NCBI GenBank assembly: GCA_019638705.1
Contig: JAHBTI010000021.1
Coordinates: forward strand, 1 to 54,333
DNA: 54,333 bases
Direction of reading: 5' to 3'
Source of the DNA: Bacteroidota bacterium
Lineage (GTDB): Bacteria; Bacteroidota; Bacteroidia; B-17B0; Aurantibacillaceae
The stretch's first letter is position 1, and each line of letters begins with the position of its first letter. The notes under the pieces are model-generated. The model saw nothing but the letters and a program-made list of their open reading frames with translations, was not told the origin of the DNA and did not search any database. The position numbers were made by a program, and so were the translations under genes. Below, in pieces: positions 34,402-42,305 of this stretch.

Positions 34402-35550
34402 ATGAAAACAAAAATTCTATTTGCAGTAGTTCTTGTTGCTTTTGGTTTAAACATAAAAGCACAAACCGTTTCCGATTTTGTTTCTGTTCCCAATCCTGAC
34501 GATTTGGAAGTGGACAGATTCGGAAATATTTGGGTGAATTACAGGGTAAGTATGTTGTCTAATGAACACCGTTTGGCAAAAATATCACCCACAGGAACAA
34601 TTACTGATGTTATTATTGAAGACCACACATTAGGGCAGTTTGGTATAAACGACAGCATAATTTGGATTGCCGGAGATTGGGGAGCAAGTGCATTCGTTTA
34701 CAAATACGACCATAGCGGAAACCGATTAGACAGTATTTCTATGCCATACCCCACTGCAATAATCTTAGACCCTGACGGCACTTGGTATATCACACAAAAC
34801 GCTTTAGGCAGATTAACCAAAGTCAATCCTGATAAAACCACTCAAACGTTGGCTTCGGGTAGTCCGTTGAGTTACAATTTAGCGTTGGCAAGAGATGAAA
34901 ACGGTATGTTCTATACTTGTAACCTGATGAATGCAAGGGTCATAAAAATTGACCCGAATACAGGAGCAAAAACCACATTAGTCACACTTCCCACAGCAAA
35001 CCCATATAGTGTAGGTTTCCTGTCTTACAGTAAAGGAAATTTGTATGTGCCTTCTGCAAGACATTGTATCTATAAAGTAGATACTGCCGGTATTTCTTAT
35101 AGCGTATTTGCCGGAACGGAAATGAACGCAGGAGATGTAAACGGTGCAATTGACACAGCCCTTTTGAATACACCGATTGCTACACACCCTTCCATTACAG
35201 GCGACACTTTATATTATACCGATTCGGGAAACGGCAAAATCAAAATGATTATAGTGCTAAACAACATAACAGGCATCAGCGAAAACCAAAAAATAAAAAC
35301 CACTTTTGAAATATATCCAAATCCCGCAATAGAAACACTTTACATTGAGTTGAAAGCAAAAAATGAAAGCATTGTAAAGATAGATTTCATTACGATAGAC
35401 GCTAAACTAATAGACAGCATATATTTTTCGGGAACAGAAAATATGCAGCAATACAACCTCTCATTGGCACGCTTACCGAAAGGAAGTTACATTTTGAACA
35501 TCACTACCTCAAAAGGCGAAGTTATCAGTAAGAAATTTATCAAATCATAA
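34402..35550 (+). CDS. Secreted NHL/SMP-30-like beta-propeller with type IX sorting domain
   Basis: 382 aa. A signal peptide (VVLVAFGLNIKAQ) leads to a six-bladed-propeller-like region with repeated DRFGNIWVNYR, DPDGTWYITQNALGRLTKVN, DENGMFYTCNLMNARVIKID and GNLYVPSARHCIYKVD elements. The C-terminus (TFEIYPNPAIETLYIELKAK ... LPKGSYILNITTSKGEVISKKFI) is a type IX sorting domain, more diverged than those of the two upstream genes. It probably binds or hydrolyses an extracellular ligand. It follows the previous stop by 4 bp in a three-gene run. Confidence 0.82.
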   Translation: MKTKILFAVVLVAFGLNIKAQTVSDFVSVPNPDDLEVDRFGNIWVNYRVSMLSNEHRLAKISPTGTITDVIIEDHTLGQFGINDSIIWIAGDWGASAFVYKYDHSGNRLDSISMPYPTAIILDPDGTWYITQNALGRLTKVNPDKTTQTLASGSPLSYNLALARDENGMFYTCNLMNARVIKIDPNTGAKTTLVTLPTANPYSVGFLSYSKGNLYVPSARHCIYKVDTAGISYSVFAGTEMNAGDVNGAIDTALLNTPIATHPSITGDTLYYTDSGNGKIKMIIVLNNITGISENQKIKTTFEIYPNPAIETLYIELKAKNESIVKIDFITIDAKLIDSIYFSGTENMQQYNLSLARLPKGSYILNITTSKGEVISKKFIKS

Positions 35551-35557
35551 AAGGATA

Positions 35558-36157
35558 ATGGAAAAGCTTGATTTCAAGAAAACATACAAAGATTATTATT
35601 CGGCAAAGCAAACGTCCGAATTGCTCGCGTTTCAGCCGATACCTTATTTAATGATTTCAGGCAAAGGAGAGCCGGGCGGTAGCGAATTTCAACAAGCAAC
35701 CGAAGCCCTGTTTCCGTTGGCTTACGGCATCAAAAAAATCTGCAAGCTGCAAGGCAAAGATTTTGGTGTTCCGGCTTTGGAGGGTTTATGGTGGACGGAA
35801 AGCAACAAACCAGCCGCAGAAGTCCCAAGAAGCGAATGGCATTGGAAGCTGATGATACGAATGCCTGATTTTGCAGATAAAGAAATGCTGAAAACGGCTT
35901 TGGCTGAAGTGATGAAGAAAAAGAAAAACCCGTTACTAAACAATGTTTCGTTTGAAACGCTACATGAGGAAAAATGCGTTCAGATATTGCACATAGGAGC
36001 GTACTCGCAAGAACAACCCACCATTGACCTGATGTATGACTTTATGAAAAAGCAAAACCTGAAACATAACGGTTTGCACCACGAAATATATTTAAGCGAC
36101 CCACGCAAAACAAAACCCGAACTATTGAAAACCATCATCCGGCAACCCGTGAAATAA
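35558..36157 (+). CDS. GyrI-like small-molecule-binding protein
   Basis: 199 aa. It matches GyrI-like domain proteins: PYLMISGKGEPGGSEFQQAT, then ALFPLAYGIKK, GLWWTES, WHWKLMIRMPDF and CVQILHIGAYSQEQPTIDLM, ending HHEIYLSDPRKTKPELLKTI. Members bind small hydrophobic ligands and act as cytoplasmic sensors or detoxifying enzymes. It begins 7 bp after the secreted propeller gene and probably belongs to the same transcript. The ligand is unknown. Confidence 0.88.
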   Translation: MEKLDFKKTYKDYYSAKQTSELLAFQPIPYLMISGKGEPGGSEFQQATEALFPLAYGIKKICKLQGKDFGVPALEGLWWTESNKPAAEVPRSEWHWKLMIRMPDFADKEMLKTALAEVMKKKKNPLLNNVSFETLHEEKCVQILHIGAYSQEQPTIDLMYDFMKKQNLKHNGLHHEIYLSDPRKTKPELLKTIIRQPVK

Positions 36158-36522
36158 ACTGTAAACTTCACAAACAGATATATTGCTTACGGACTACTTG
36201 GATTAGTTGTATTGTTTGGCTTATACGTTCACTTGATAGCATTGCCGAAGAAAGGAATTAACGGTTGGACAGGCGAACCCAAAGAGAAATACTATAAATT
36301 TCGTGGCTGGGACAAAAAACTGAAAAACAACAATTCATAGAATAAGAATTTGAAAAAGTTGAGAAAATTCATAATGCTTGGTTTGGTATAAAAATGTTTT
36401 GGACAGGCATTGAAATCGGTACAATGATTATCGGAACACTTGGACGCATTGAGGAAACCGTATCAATTCAACACAACGAAAAATATAGAAACGAAGTGTT
36501 GAAAGAAAAGAAATGATACTAA
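36158..36522 (+). pseudogene. Membrane-protein remnant and small ORF between cargo and RteC
   Basis: Directly after the GyrI-like stop an open frame without a start codon continues to 36340. It encodes one hydrophobic helix (IAYGLLGLVVLFGLYVHLIA) and a short basic tail ending in NNS, so it looks like the 3' part of a lost small membrane protein. A 40-codon ORF follows at 36394-36516 (MFWTGIEIGTMIIGTLGRIE at the start). Neither is recognised, and both may be debris at the junction between the cargo and the mobility module. Confidence 0.4.
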
Positions 36523-37374
36523 GTGAAAATTGTACAGCATACAAAGTCATTAATAGAAACAATTAATGAAGAACTTAAAAATATAGATACTGCCAATGAA
36601 GATATAATTACAAAATCAAAGTTGGCGGTATCATATTTAATTCAGCAACTCAACGATTTGAAAAGTCAGGTTCGCAAGCATAAATTCTCAAGCACCAAAA
36701 CCGAAATACAATTTTTCAAACACCTAAAACCTGCCATTTACAGTAAGCTTATTTATTACAGCAATGTTTTTAAAATAGAAAATCGTAAACCCAAAGGCAC
36801 AGATAAATCCATTCGTAAACATTACGAAAAAGAGTTGAACAGAATTGAAATGTTTTCAAACAACAATTTGGAGTTTTCTGATTACTTACGCCACAACAGT
36901 ACCTACCTCGACGAAAAATATTTTGTTCGCGGCAATTATGACATAGAGTTATACATGGATACTTTTATCTATGACAGCGACCCCGATTTTTGTACTTCGC
37001 ACGATTATAAAGTTTCAAAAATCTATGCTAATGACTTGCTGATTATTTTTCTCAAAACACAACTTGCCAATCTTGAACGCAAAGAAAATTACACACAGTC
37101 AAAACACACAACCTCTCAAAAGAGCCTATTTACTTGGTCTGCATCAAAAACCGATTGCGTTGAATTAATTTATTCGCTTTACTTAACGCAGTCAATCAAC
37201 AAAGGAAATATTGAGTTAAAAGAACTTGCCGCACACTTTGAAAAACAATTTAATATTCCCATTGACGACCTGTATAAAATGTTCTTGCAGATAAAAGAAA
37301 GAAAAACAAATCCCACCAAGTACATAGATAGTTTAAAGACCGCTTTGCTTGCAAAATTGCAGGAAAAGGCATGA
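36523..37374 (+). CDS. rteC: RteC-like regulator of mobile-element excision
   Basis: 283 aa starting at a GTG codon. The protein matches the RteC family by its N-terminal helical region (LIQQLNDLKSQVRKHKFSST), the FFKHLKPAIYSKLIYYSNVF segment, the HNSTYLDEKYFVRGNYDIEL core and C-terminal WSASKTDCVELIYSLYLTQS winged-helix. In CTnDOT, RteC activates excision genes. Here it is followed by a TATACATGTATA dyad and an excisionase-like gene, consistent with the same role. Confidence 0.88.
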   Translation: MKIVQHTKSLIETINEELKNIDTANEDIITKSKLAVSYLIQQLNDLKSQVRKHKFSSTKTEIQFFKHLKPAIYSKLIYYSNVFKIENRKPKGTDKSIRKHYEKELNRIEMFSNNNLEFSDYLRHNSTYLDEKYFVRGNYDIELYMDTFIYDSDPDFCTSHDYKVSKIYANDLLIIFLKTQLANLERKENYTQSKHTTSQKSLFTWSASKTDCVELIYSLYLTQSINKGNIELKELAAHFEKQFNIPIDDLYKMFLQIKERKTNPTKYIDSLKTALLAKLQEKA

Positions 37375-37391
37375 TTTTTTATACAGGTGGT

Positions 37392-37403
37392 TATACATGT
37401 ATA
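37392..37403. promoter_or_regulatory. Palindrome upstream of the excisionase-like gene
   Basis: TATACATGTATA is a perfect 12-bp palindrome 56 bp before the start of the HTH gene and 18 bp after rteC. It is a candidate binding site for RteC or for the HTH protein. Confidence 0.4.
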
Positions 37404-37458
37404 GTTTTTAAACGTTCCCGCCTCCATTTTTACACCATAACAATTTAATTCAAATTTT

Positions 37459-37722
37459 ATGGCAGTAGAAGTAATTACCAAAGACGACCTCCAAACATTC
37501 AAATACGAATTGTTGGAAGACTTAAAACATTTTGTCCAAGCAAAAGAGCCGCCAAAAGAATGGCTCAAATCCTACGAAGTACGGAAGTTTTTAAAAATCT
37601 CCCCCGGTACGTTGCAAAACTTGCGTATCAATGGTACGTTGCGCTTTACCAAAATTGGCAGTATCATTTATTACAGCCACGAGGATATTCAAAAACTTTT
37701 AGAAGCAGGATTTCAAAAATGA
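37459..37722 (+). CDS. Excisionase-like helix-turn-helix protein
   Basis: 87 aa. The C-terminal half is a MerR/excisionase-type winged helix (WLKSYEVRKFLKISPGTLQN then GTLRFTKIGSIIYYSHEDIQ). Such small proteins direct excision of integrative elements in Bacteroidota. It overlaps the next gene by 4 bp (ATGA), tying excision to the replication pair, and lies just downstream of rteC. Confidence 0.85.
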   Translation: MAVEVITKDDLQTFKYELLEDLKHFVQAKEPPKEWLKSYEVRKFLKISPGTLQNLRINGTLRFTKIGSIIYYSHEDIQKLLEAGFQK

Positions 37723-38468
37723 ACTACATCAAACACCTTGCGGGCTTTTTTGAAAAAATCAGTACAGACGAAAGACTAAATCCCTCGCACGTTAGTTTGT
37801 ACGTTTCTTTGTTTCAATTTTGGAATGCTTGTCGCTTTCACAATCCCATAAGCATTTCACGAAGCGAAGTAATGCGTGTTTCAAAAATTTATTCCAAAGC
37901 CACCTATCACAAGTGTATTAAAGAACTCAACGATTTTGGTTACTTACAATATCAACCCTCATACAATCCATTCAAAGGAAGTTTGGTTTACTTGACTGAT
38001 TTCGGAACAGGCTCTAAACAAGCTATGAACAGGAAGCGTACTAAAAACGAAACAAGTCCTGAACAAGCGTTAGTACCTTATACAAACAATTTAAACAATA
38101 ATAAACAACAAACAAGTGTAAACGATGAGCACACACGAGCAAAAAATAATTCAAAATCTTTTGTTGCTGATAGCAACAAAGCAAGAACAAAAAAACAAGT
38201 TGCGCCGCCAACCCTCAGCGAAGTTGAAAATTACTTTGCCGCAAAAAAATGGACAAGCCTTGAAGCTAAAAAGTTTTTCAATTACTATCAGAGCAACGGT
38301 TGGTTGGTAGGCAAAGTACCAATGAAAGATTGGCAAGCATCAGCCGAGAAATGGATTTTAAACGCAGACAAGTACAATCATGGCAAAACAAATATCACAA
38401 ATCATTCCGCAACAGTTGGAACAAGGCTCACAGCCAACCTCAACAAAGATTTCGGCGAGCCCTTATGA
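37719..38468 (+). CDS. DnaD-like replication or transcription regulator
   Basis: 249 aa from the ATG at 37719. The N-terminal ~95 residues resemble a winged helix (LNPSHVSLYVSLFQFWNACR, ATYHKCIKELNDFGYLQY). A low-complexity linker follows, and the C-terminal ~65 residues have the DnaD-like pattern SEVENYFAAKKWTSLEAKKF ... YYQSNGWLVGKVPMKDW ... AEKWI. Pairing with a DnaC-like ATPase suggests it recruits the replicative helicase to the excised element. It overlaps the next gene by 89 bp. Confidence 0.72.
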   Translation: MNYIKHLAGFFEKISTDERLNPSHVSLYVSLFQFWNACRFHNPISISRSEVMRVSKIYSKATYHKCIKELNDFGYLQYQPSYNPFKGSLVYLTDFGTGSKQAMNRKRTKNETSPEQALVPYTNNLNNNKQQTSVNDEHTRAKNNSKSFVADSNKARTKKQVAPPTLSEVENYFAAKKWTSLEAKKFFNYYQSNGWLVGKVPMKDWQASAEKWILNADKYNHGKTNITNHSATVGTRLTANLNKDFGEPL

Positions 38469-39081
38469 TTACAGCAAAGTGTTTGCGTATCTTGAAAAGA
38501 AAGGTAAAGAAGATTTTGGAAATCATTTTGCTTTACATTCAAGCGACTTGCCACTTATCAGAAAATTGCTTGCTTATTTTTTGAAAGACGAATTTACTTG
38601 TGAGCAAGAAAATATTAGTTTGAAAAAAGGCATTATGCTATCGGGAACAATCGGTTGCGGCAAAACTACGCTCATGTATTTGATGAAATATTTTAATGAC
38701 AGTTCACAGCAAATTTATCTCGTAAAACCTTGCCGAGATGTAAGCTTTGAATTTATACAACACGGCTACGAAGTAATCCTACGTTACAGCAAACAAAGTT
38801 TTTATCGCAACGGTACCAACTGCATTCCCAAACATATCTGCTTTGACGATTTAGGCATTGAAAACAACCTCAAATACTACGGCAACGAATGTAACGTTAT
38901 GGCAGAAATTCTTTTATCACGCTACGATTGTTTTATTTCTTCACACCTCATCACTCACCTCACAACAAATCTTTCCGCTTCTGAAATTGAAACTATATAT
39001 GGCAATCGTGTTCGCAGTAGAATGAGAGAGATGTTTAATTTGTTGGCGTTTGATAAGGATGTGAAAGATAAAAGAAAATGA
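38380..39081 (+). CDS. DnaC-like helicase-loader ATPase
   Basis: 233 aa. Walker A is GTIGCGKTT, Walker B is ICFDDLG, and the arginine-finger helix appears in YGNRVRSRMREMFNLLAFD, all as in DnaC/IstB-type AAA+ loaders. The N-terminal ~30 residues are a variable linker. It overlaps the DnaD-like gene by 89 bp, so the two are co-translated as a replication module. Together they suggest the island replicates when excised. Confidence 0.82.
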   Translation: MAKQISQIIPQQLEQGSQPTSTKISASPYDYSKVFAYLEKKGKEDFGNHFALHSSDLPLIRKLLAYFLKDEFTCEQENISLKKGIMLSGTIGCGKTTLMYLMKYFNDSSQQIYLVKPCRDVSFEFIQHGYEVILRYSKQSFYRNGTNCIPKHICFDDLGIENNLKYYGNECNVMAEILLSRYDCFISSHLITHLTTNLSASEIETIYGNRVRSRMREMFNLLAFDKDVKDKRK

Positions 39082-39155
39082 TTTTACAATCCTTTCCGTA
39101 TTTCAATCAAATCACTCTGCAGGGTGAAGCAAATGAAAGAATACTGTTAGGATAG

Positions 39156-39191
39156 AAAAAGCCCTGTGACTTATTTTCACAGGGCTTTTTT
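39156..39191. terminator. Terminator after the replication pair
   Basis: GCCCTGTGA (39161-39169) pairs with TCACAGGGC (39177-39185), followed by six T and preceded by five A residues, so it can act in both directions. Confidence 0.8.
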
Positions 39192-39196
39192 GTTGC

Positions 39197-39358
39197 TTAG
39201 CGCAACGCTTTAGCTAATAAAGCTAACCCAACAAATGCAACAGTTGTGATTGCAATTCCATTTACTATTTTGGCGGTATCACCATATACAGTAACACAGT
39301 TTTTGTCTGCACAAACTTTTGCTTTATTGTTTTGACGGTACTTGTAAATATTACTCAT
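39197..39358 (-). CDS. Small membrane protein
   Basis: 53 aa: a basic N-terminus with two cysteines (MSNIYKYRQNNKAKVCADKN, CVTVYGD) and one C-terminal hydrophobic helix (IVNGIAITTVAFVGLALLAK). No family is recognised. It is an isolated minus-strand gene that ends at the bidirectional terminator. Its size and single helix resemble the small proteins at 46009-46736 in the same island. Confidence 0.5.
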   Translation of the reverse strand: MSNIYKYRQNNKAKVCADKNCVTVYGDTAKIVNGIAITTVAFVGLALLAKALR

Positions 39359-39574
39359 ATTATCAAAATTAAAGGTTAAACAATTCCCTCATTCTCAACC
39401 CAGAGGGTTTAGGTTTTTCTGAAAAGAAAATTATTTCTCTTTTCTTACGCCTTTGTGTAGGTTTCCGTTTTTATTTCTTATAATGTTTTTTCAGATAAAC
39501 AATTTATAATAAGGCTCTCACCAAGAAAGTCCAAAGGAGTATGTTTTTTATTTATAAAGTAATATTCCATAACT
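39359..39574. other. Intergenic region after the DUF6527 gene
   Basis: A+T-rich sequence without a supported gene. It should contain the promoter of the small membrane protein and the 3' end of the ubiquitin-like operon. Confidence 0.4.
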
Positions 39575-39922
39575 CTATTTGTCATTTTTTTTATAGTAAA
39601 TTTTCTTTTGATACTCATCCGCTTTTCTTCCGGAATCAATTTTTTTCTTACTCCATTTCTTAGCCATTTCAATTTGGTTATTAGTAATCCAGTAATGGGA
39701 CTTACATTTAAAATTCCAATTACCAATCGATGGTGTTAAAGAAACAGATTCACCGTTAAATGATAGTTTCCAATCCGTTGGTGAAATCGGTGTTACTACC
39801 TCATTGCCACAGCCACACACACATAGATGTATGGCTGTGCAATATTCCATCGAGATATATAATATACCGCCCTCTAGTTTTTCAGGTATAAAATCAACAA
39901 ATCTATGCTGTAAGGTCTTCAT
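39575..39922 (-). CDS. DUF6527-like zinc protein of the ubiquitin-like operon
   Basis: 115 aa. A compact metal-binding pattern is visible: Cys-x-Cys-Gly-Cys-Gly in [19 protein letters not shown], then [19 protein letters not shown] with Cys and His as further ligands. This fits DUF6527, a family found beside bacterial tandem-ubiquitin and ThiF genes. The cysteine/histidine cluster suggests a treble-clef or RING-like zinc fold, so it could act as an E3-like or substrate-binding subunit (inference). It overlaps the E1 gene by 20 bp, ensuring co-expression. Confidence 0.72.
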   Translation of the reverse strand: MKTLQHRFVDFIPEKLEGGILYISMEYCTAIHLCVCGCGNEVVTPISPTDWKLSFNGESVSLTPSIGNWNFKCKSHYWITNNQIEMAKKWSKKKIDSGRKADEYQKKIYYKKNDK

Positions 39923-41081
39923 TGATAAGTTGGGCTACGTTTAACGAATAAGAACAATGATGCTCCTCTTCAAGATCCTGGTAAAAGCCTACCATTTTTT
40001 TCCATTTAATAATAGCTAAAACTGCGTTTAAGCAATTCAAGTCAGCAATTTGTATATTGGTAGAGTACTCGTTGTTATCGCTGTCCTCTCTTGAAATACG
40101 ATTAAATAAATGATCACTTTTTGTAGGTGTGCCTGTAGTCACTCTTACTGTTCCTATAAGGAAATCATCAACCACGTTTACACCTAATCCAACATCTATA
40201 AAAGGAATTTTTATATCTAACAGATAATTTACGATGTCGCTTCTTACTGAATTTTTATCTACACAAATAAACACATAGTCCATGTTATCCAACTTCCAAA
40301 AATTTTGTTTATCCAAATAATAATTGTGAGAAATGATATGCTTACGCATTTTTGTATACATATCAGCATAGTAATTTGCCTTCTTAAGCCTTTGTTCCAA
40401 CTGTTCATTTGAAGCGGCACCTGGTGAACGAAACGCATTGTGTTGAAGAAATTCATCTCCATCGAACAAATGTATTTCCTGAACAGGTGTTTTAGCTAAT
40501 AGATCTAACACATATGCACCAGTTCCGCCTAATCCAATAATTGCGATTTTTAACCCTTTATATTTTAAGTTTAAACGGTTAATATTAGCGCGGCTTGAAC
40601 TCGTATCCAGATATTGAAAAACACTGTCTGTTTCACCATCCGGAATTACCTTAAACGTTTTTTCAGTAACATTTTTATCTAAAGATTTTGCGGGAGCTGA
40701 TATCATTTCCGCATAGCGTTTAACTTTCTCATAATAGTTTGGATATCCACCTGGTGGCTTGTTAGAAAAAGAATGATTAATTATAACTCCTTCTGCTAAT
40801 GTTTGCGTTACACTTGCATGTTGTATCTGAACAATGATACTTCCATCTTTATGGCAGGGGTGCTCACCATAAAAATTAATTACATGAGTACTTGGTACTG
40901 CAGTTTGTGTATTACTGTTTAAGGTAAGCTCACTAATGAGCTTACCATATTTTATTTCCTGATTACGATTAACATAAGGTATATGGTGGATAATTAAATA
41001 TCCGCTATTTACCTCGATTTCGTAACCCTCGTCCCTAAGTTGCTTTAGGTCGGAACTAAGACTTATCAGTTGGTGTGACAT
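39903..41081 (-). CDS. ThiF-type E1-like enzyme with N-terminal DUF6791-like domain
   Basis: 392 aa. The N-terminal ~170 residues match DUF6791 ([40 protein letters not shown]). The C-terminal ~215 residues are a ThiF/E1 adenylation domain: the nucleotide-binding GLGGTG (183-188), [17 protein letters not shown] with acidic residues and the Asn/Arg pair, and ICVDKNSVR. The usual downstream catalytic cysteine is not obvious; only Cys350 and Cys376 follow the nucleotide site. It probably adenylates the C-terminus of the tandem ubiquitin-like protein encoded just upstream (26-bp overlap). The N-terminal domain may be E2-like, but this is not shown by clear motifs. Confidence 0.85.
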   Translation of the reverse strand: MSHQLISLSSDLKQLRDEGYEIEVNSGYLIIHHIPYVNRNQEIKYGKLISELTLNSNTQTAVPSTHVINFYGEHPCHKDGSIIVQIQHASVTQTLAEGVIINHSFSNKPPGGYPNYYEKVKRYAEMISAPAKSLDKNVTEKTFKVIPDGETDSVFQYLDTSSSRANINRLNLKYKGLKIAIIGLGGTGAYVLDLLAKTPVQEIHLFDGDEFLQHNAFRSPGAASNEQLEQRLKKANYYADMYTKMRKHIISHNYYLDKQNFWKLDNMDYVFICVDKNSVRSDIVNYLLDIKIPFIDVGLGVNVVDDFLIGTVRVTTGTPTKSDHLFNRISREDSDNNEYSTNIQIADLNCLNAVLAIIKWKKMVGFYQDLEEEHHCSYSLNVAQLINEDLTA

Positions 41082-41547
41082 TGAAAATCATTTTATGTTT
41101 AACAAATACTCTATCACCTTTTACCATGGTACCTTCAGGATTTTGCTCGGGGCCTCTTTTATAAGTAACGGTATATAAGGTGTTGCCGTTATCTACATAA
41201 TTATCAAAAGCGAACTTCACAACCTCTTCAAAGGTTATTAAACGCCTATCCCATGACCTCTCTCTTCCATTTACAATAATTACCACTGGTAATTCAATTG
41301 GTTTTACAGTAAAAAAATGCTCGATTCCTGGACGGGCTAAATCAATTTTTGTGTCATCTTGGATGAATTCATCTTCCCACGGCTTTTTGATAGCTAAAAA
41401 TATTTCATTTTCTTGAGGGATACCGCCAAGTTTTCTTACTTCCGCACCAGTTATGTACTGCTCAGTCCATTTGTATTGTTTGCCATCTATTACAAGACGC
41501 AGTTCGTGTTTGCCATTTTCATGGTCTTTTTCTAAATCATCTTTCAT
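41056..41547 (-). CDS. Tandem ubiquitin-like (multiubiquitin) protein
   Basis: 163 aa with two beta-grasp repeats: residues ~13-76 (HELRLVIDGKQYKWTEQYIT, GAEVRKLGGIP, HFFTVKP) and ~83-158 ([43 protein letters not shown]). Each has the VDGKxxxW...ITGxEL pattern of the multiubiquitin family. The C-terminus is TPTDKS with no Gly-Gly, so either the modifier is processed first or it acts without standard conjugation. It is encoded before the E1-like enzyme in the same operon. Confidence 0.85.
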   Translation of the reverse strand: MKDDLEKDHENGKHELRLVIDGKQYKWTEQYITGAEVRKLGGIPQENEIFLAIKKPWEDEFIQDDTKIDLARPGIEHFFTVKPIELPVVIIVNGRERSWDRRLITFEEVVKFAFDNYVDNGNTLYTVTYKRGPEQNPEGTMVKGDRVFVKHKMIFNVTPTDKS

Positions 41548-41549
41548 TT

Positions 41550-41828
41550 TTAGTGTAATTTAATTAAATTGTTAACTCCTTGAAAGCAGATAATAAACGG
41601 AGAATTTAATATTATCAGAGCGATGATTCGTGAGAGTTTGTTTAGTTTAAACAAACCATTAACTTTGCTGTCACGAATTAAAAGGGATTGATTAGGTGAT
41701 AAGCCTGTCAGGAAGTCTGCGAAAACTTTATTTCCCTTACAAAATGCCCAATCGGCCGCTGCTAACGGAAGATTGGGTTTTTTATTTTTATCTGTTTGCG
41801 TAATATGTTTTAGTTTAATTTGACTCAT
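41550..41828 (-). CDS. Possible small ORF or structured leader of the ubiquitin-like operon
   Basis: A 92-codon frame starts at the ATG at 41828, 7 nt after a TACATTTG -7 box, and ends 2 bp before the multiubiquitin start. It has a hydrophobic segment (IIALIILNSPFIICFQG) and no recognised domain. The same DNA contains two good hairpins: ATTCGTGA/TCACGAAT (41626-41633/41671-41678) enclosing GTTTGTTTA/TAAACAAAC, and CCCAATC/GATTGGG (41747-41753/41771-41777). It may be a real leaderless small gene or a structured 5' leader; I cannot decide. Confidence 0.35.
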   Translation of the reverse strand: MSQIKLKHITQTDKNKKPNLPLAAADWAFCKGNKVFADFLTGLSPNQSLLIRDSKVNGLFKLNKLSRIIALIILNSPFIICFQGVNNLIKLH

Positions 41829-41833
41829 TCTGG

Positions 41834-41843
41834 TACAAATGTA
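41834..41843 (-). promoter_or_regulatory. -7 box and operator-like dyad of the ubiquitin-like operon
   Basis: On the minus strand this reads TACATTTGTA, combining a TAnnTTTG promoter box with a TACA-N2-TGTA dyad. The divergent XRE promoter carries the identical 10-mer, suggesting joint control. Confidence 0.55.
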
Positions 41844-41927
41844 CAAACAAAATCTAAATATAACAAGCAAAATCTAAAAATAATTATCAAAAATTTAGCA
41901 ATGTTTGTTGTTTTTAGAATTTTACCA

Positions 41928-41937
41928 TACATTTGTA
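41928..41937 (+). promoter_or_regulatory. -7 box and operator-like dyad of the XRE gene
   Basis: TACATTTGTA, the same dyad as at 41834-41843, placed 24 bp before the XRE start. A repressor bound here would block both divergent promoters only if both sites are occupied. Confidence 0.55.
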
Positions 41938-41960
41938 TCATCAATTCTAATTTTTAAATC

Positions 41961-42305
41961 ATGAAATCTTTAGGTAAAACATTAAAAGAAGCTCGGGAAT
42001 TGATCCCCTTAACATTAAGGCAGGTTGAAGAAGCAGTTGAAATATCAAATGCTTATTTAAGTCAATTGGAAAACGATAAAATCAAAAAACCATCGGCGAA
42101 CGTTCTTTATAAATTATCAAATTTATATGGAATAGAACTTAACACACTATTAGGGGCAGCAGGCATTATTGAAAAAACTTCTCCTCAAAAGAGCAAATTA
42201 TTAAACACTGTGGCTTTGTCTGCAGAAACTTTAACAGAGGAAGAAGAAAAGGAACTTTTGTCTTATTTAAAGCATATTCGTTTTAGTAAAAAAAAGGATG
42301 AGTAA
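41961..42305 (+). CDS. XRE-family transcriptional regulator
   Basis: 114 aa. The N-terminal HTH is clear (LGKTLKEARELIPLTLRQVE, SNAYLSQLENDKIKKPSANV, LYKLSNLYGIELNTLLGAAG). The C-terminal ~40 residues are acidic and helical (LTEEEEKELLSYLKHIRF). It overlaps the metallopeptidase gene by 8 bp, the usual repressor/anti-repressor-protease pair. It is divergent from the ubiquitin-like operon and probably controls it through the TACATTTGTA dyads. Confidence 0.9.
   Translation: MKSLGKTLKEARELIPLTLRQVEEAVEISNAYLSQLENDKIKKPSANVLYKLSNLYGIELNTLLGAAGIIEKTSPQKSKLLNTVALSAETLTEEEEKELLSYLKHIRFSKKKDE

Noticed and set aside
39478..39726. 82-codon minus-strand frame overlapping the DUF6527 gene
   Set aside because: It shares most of its length with the better-supported DUF6527 frame and has no recognisable motif.
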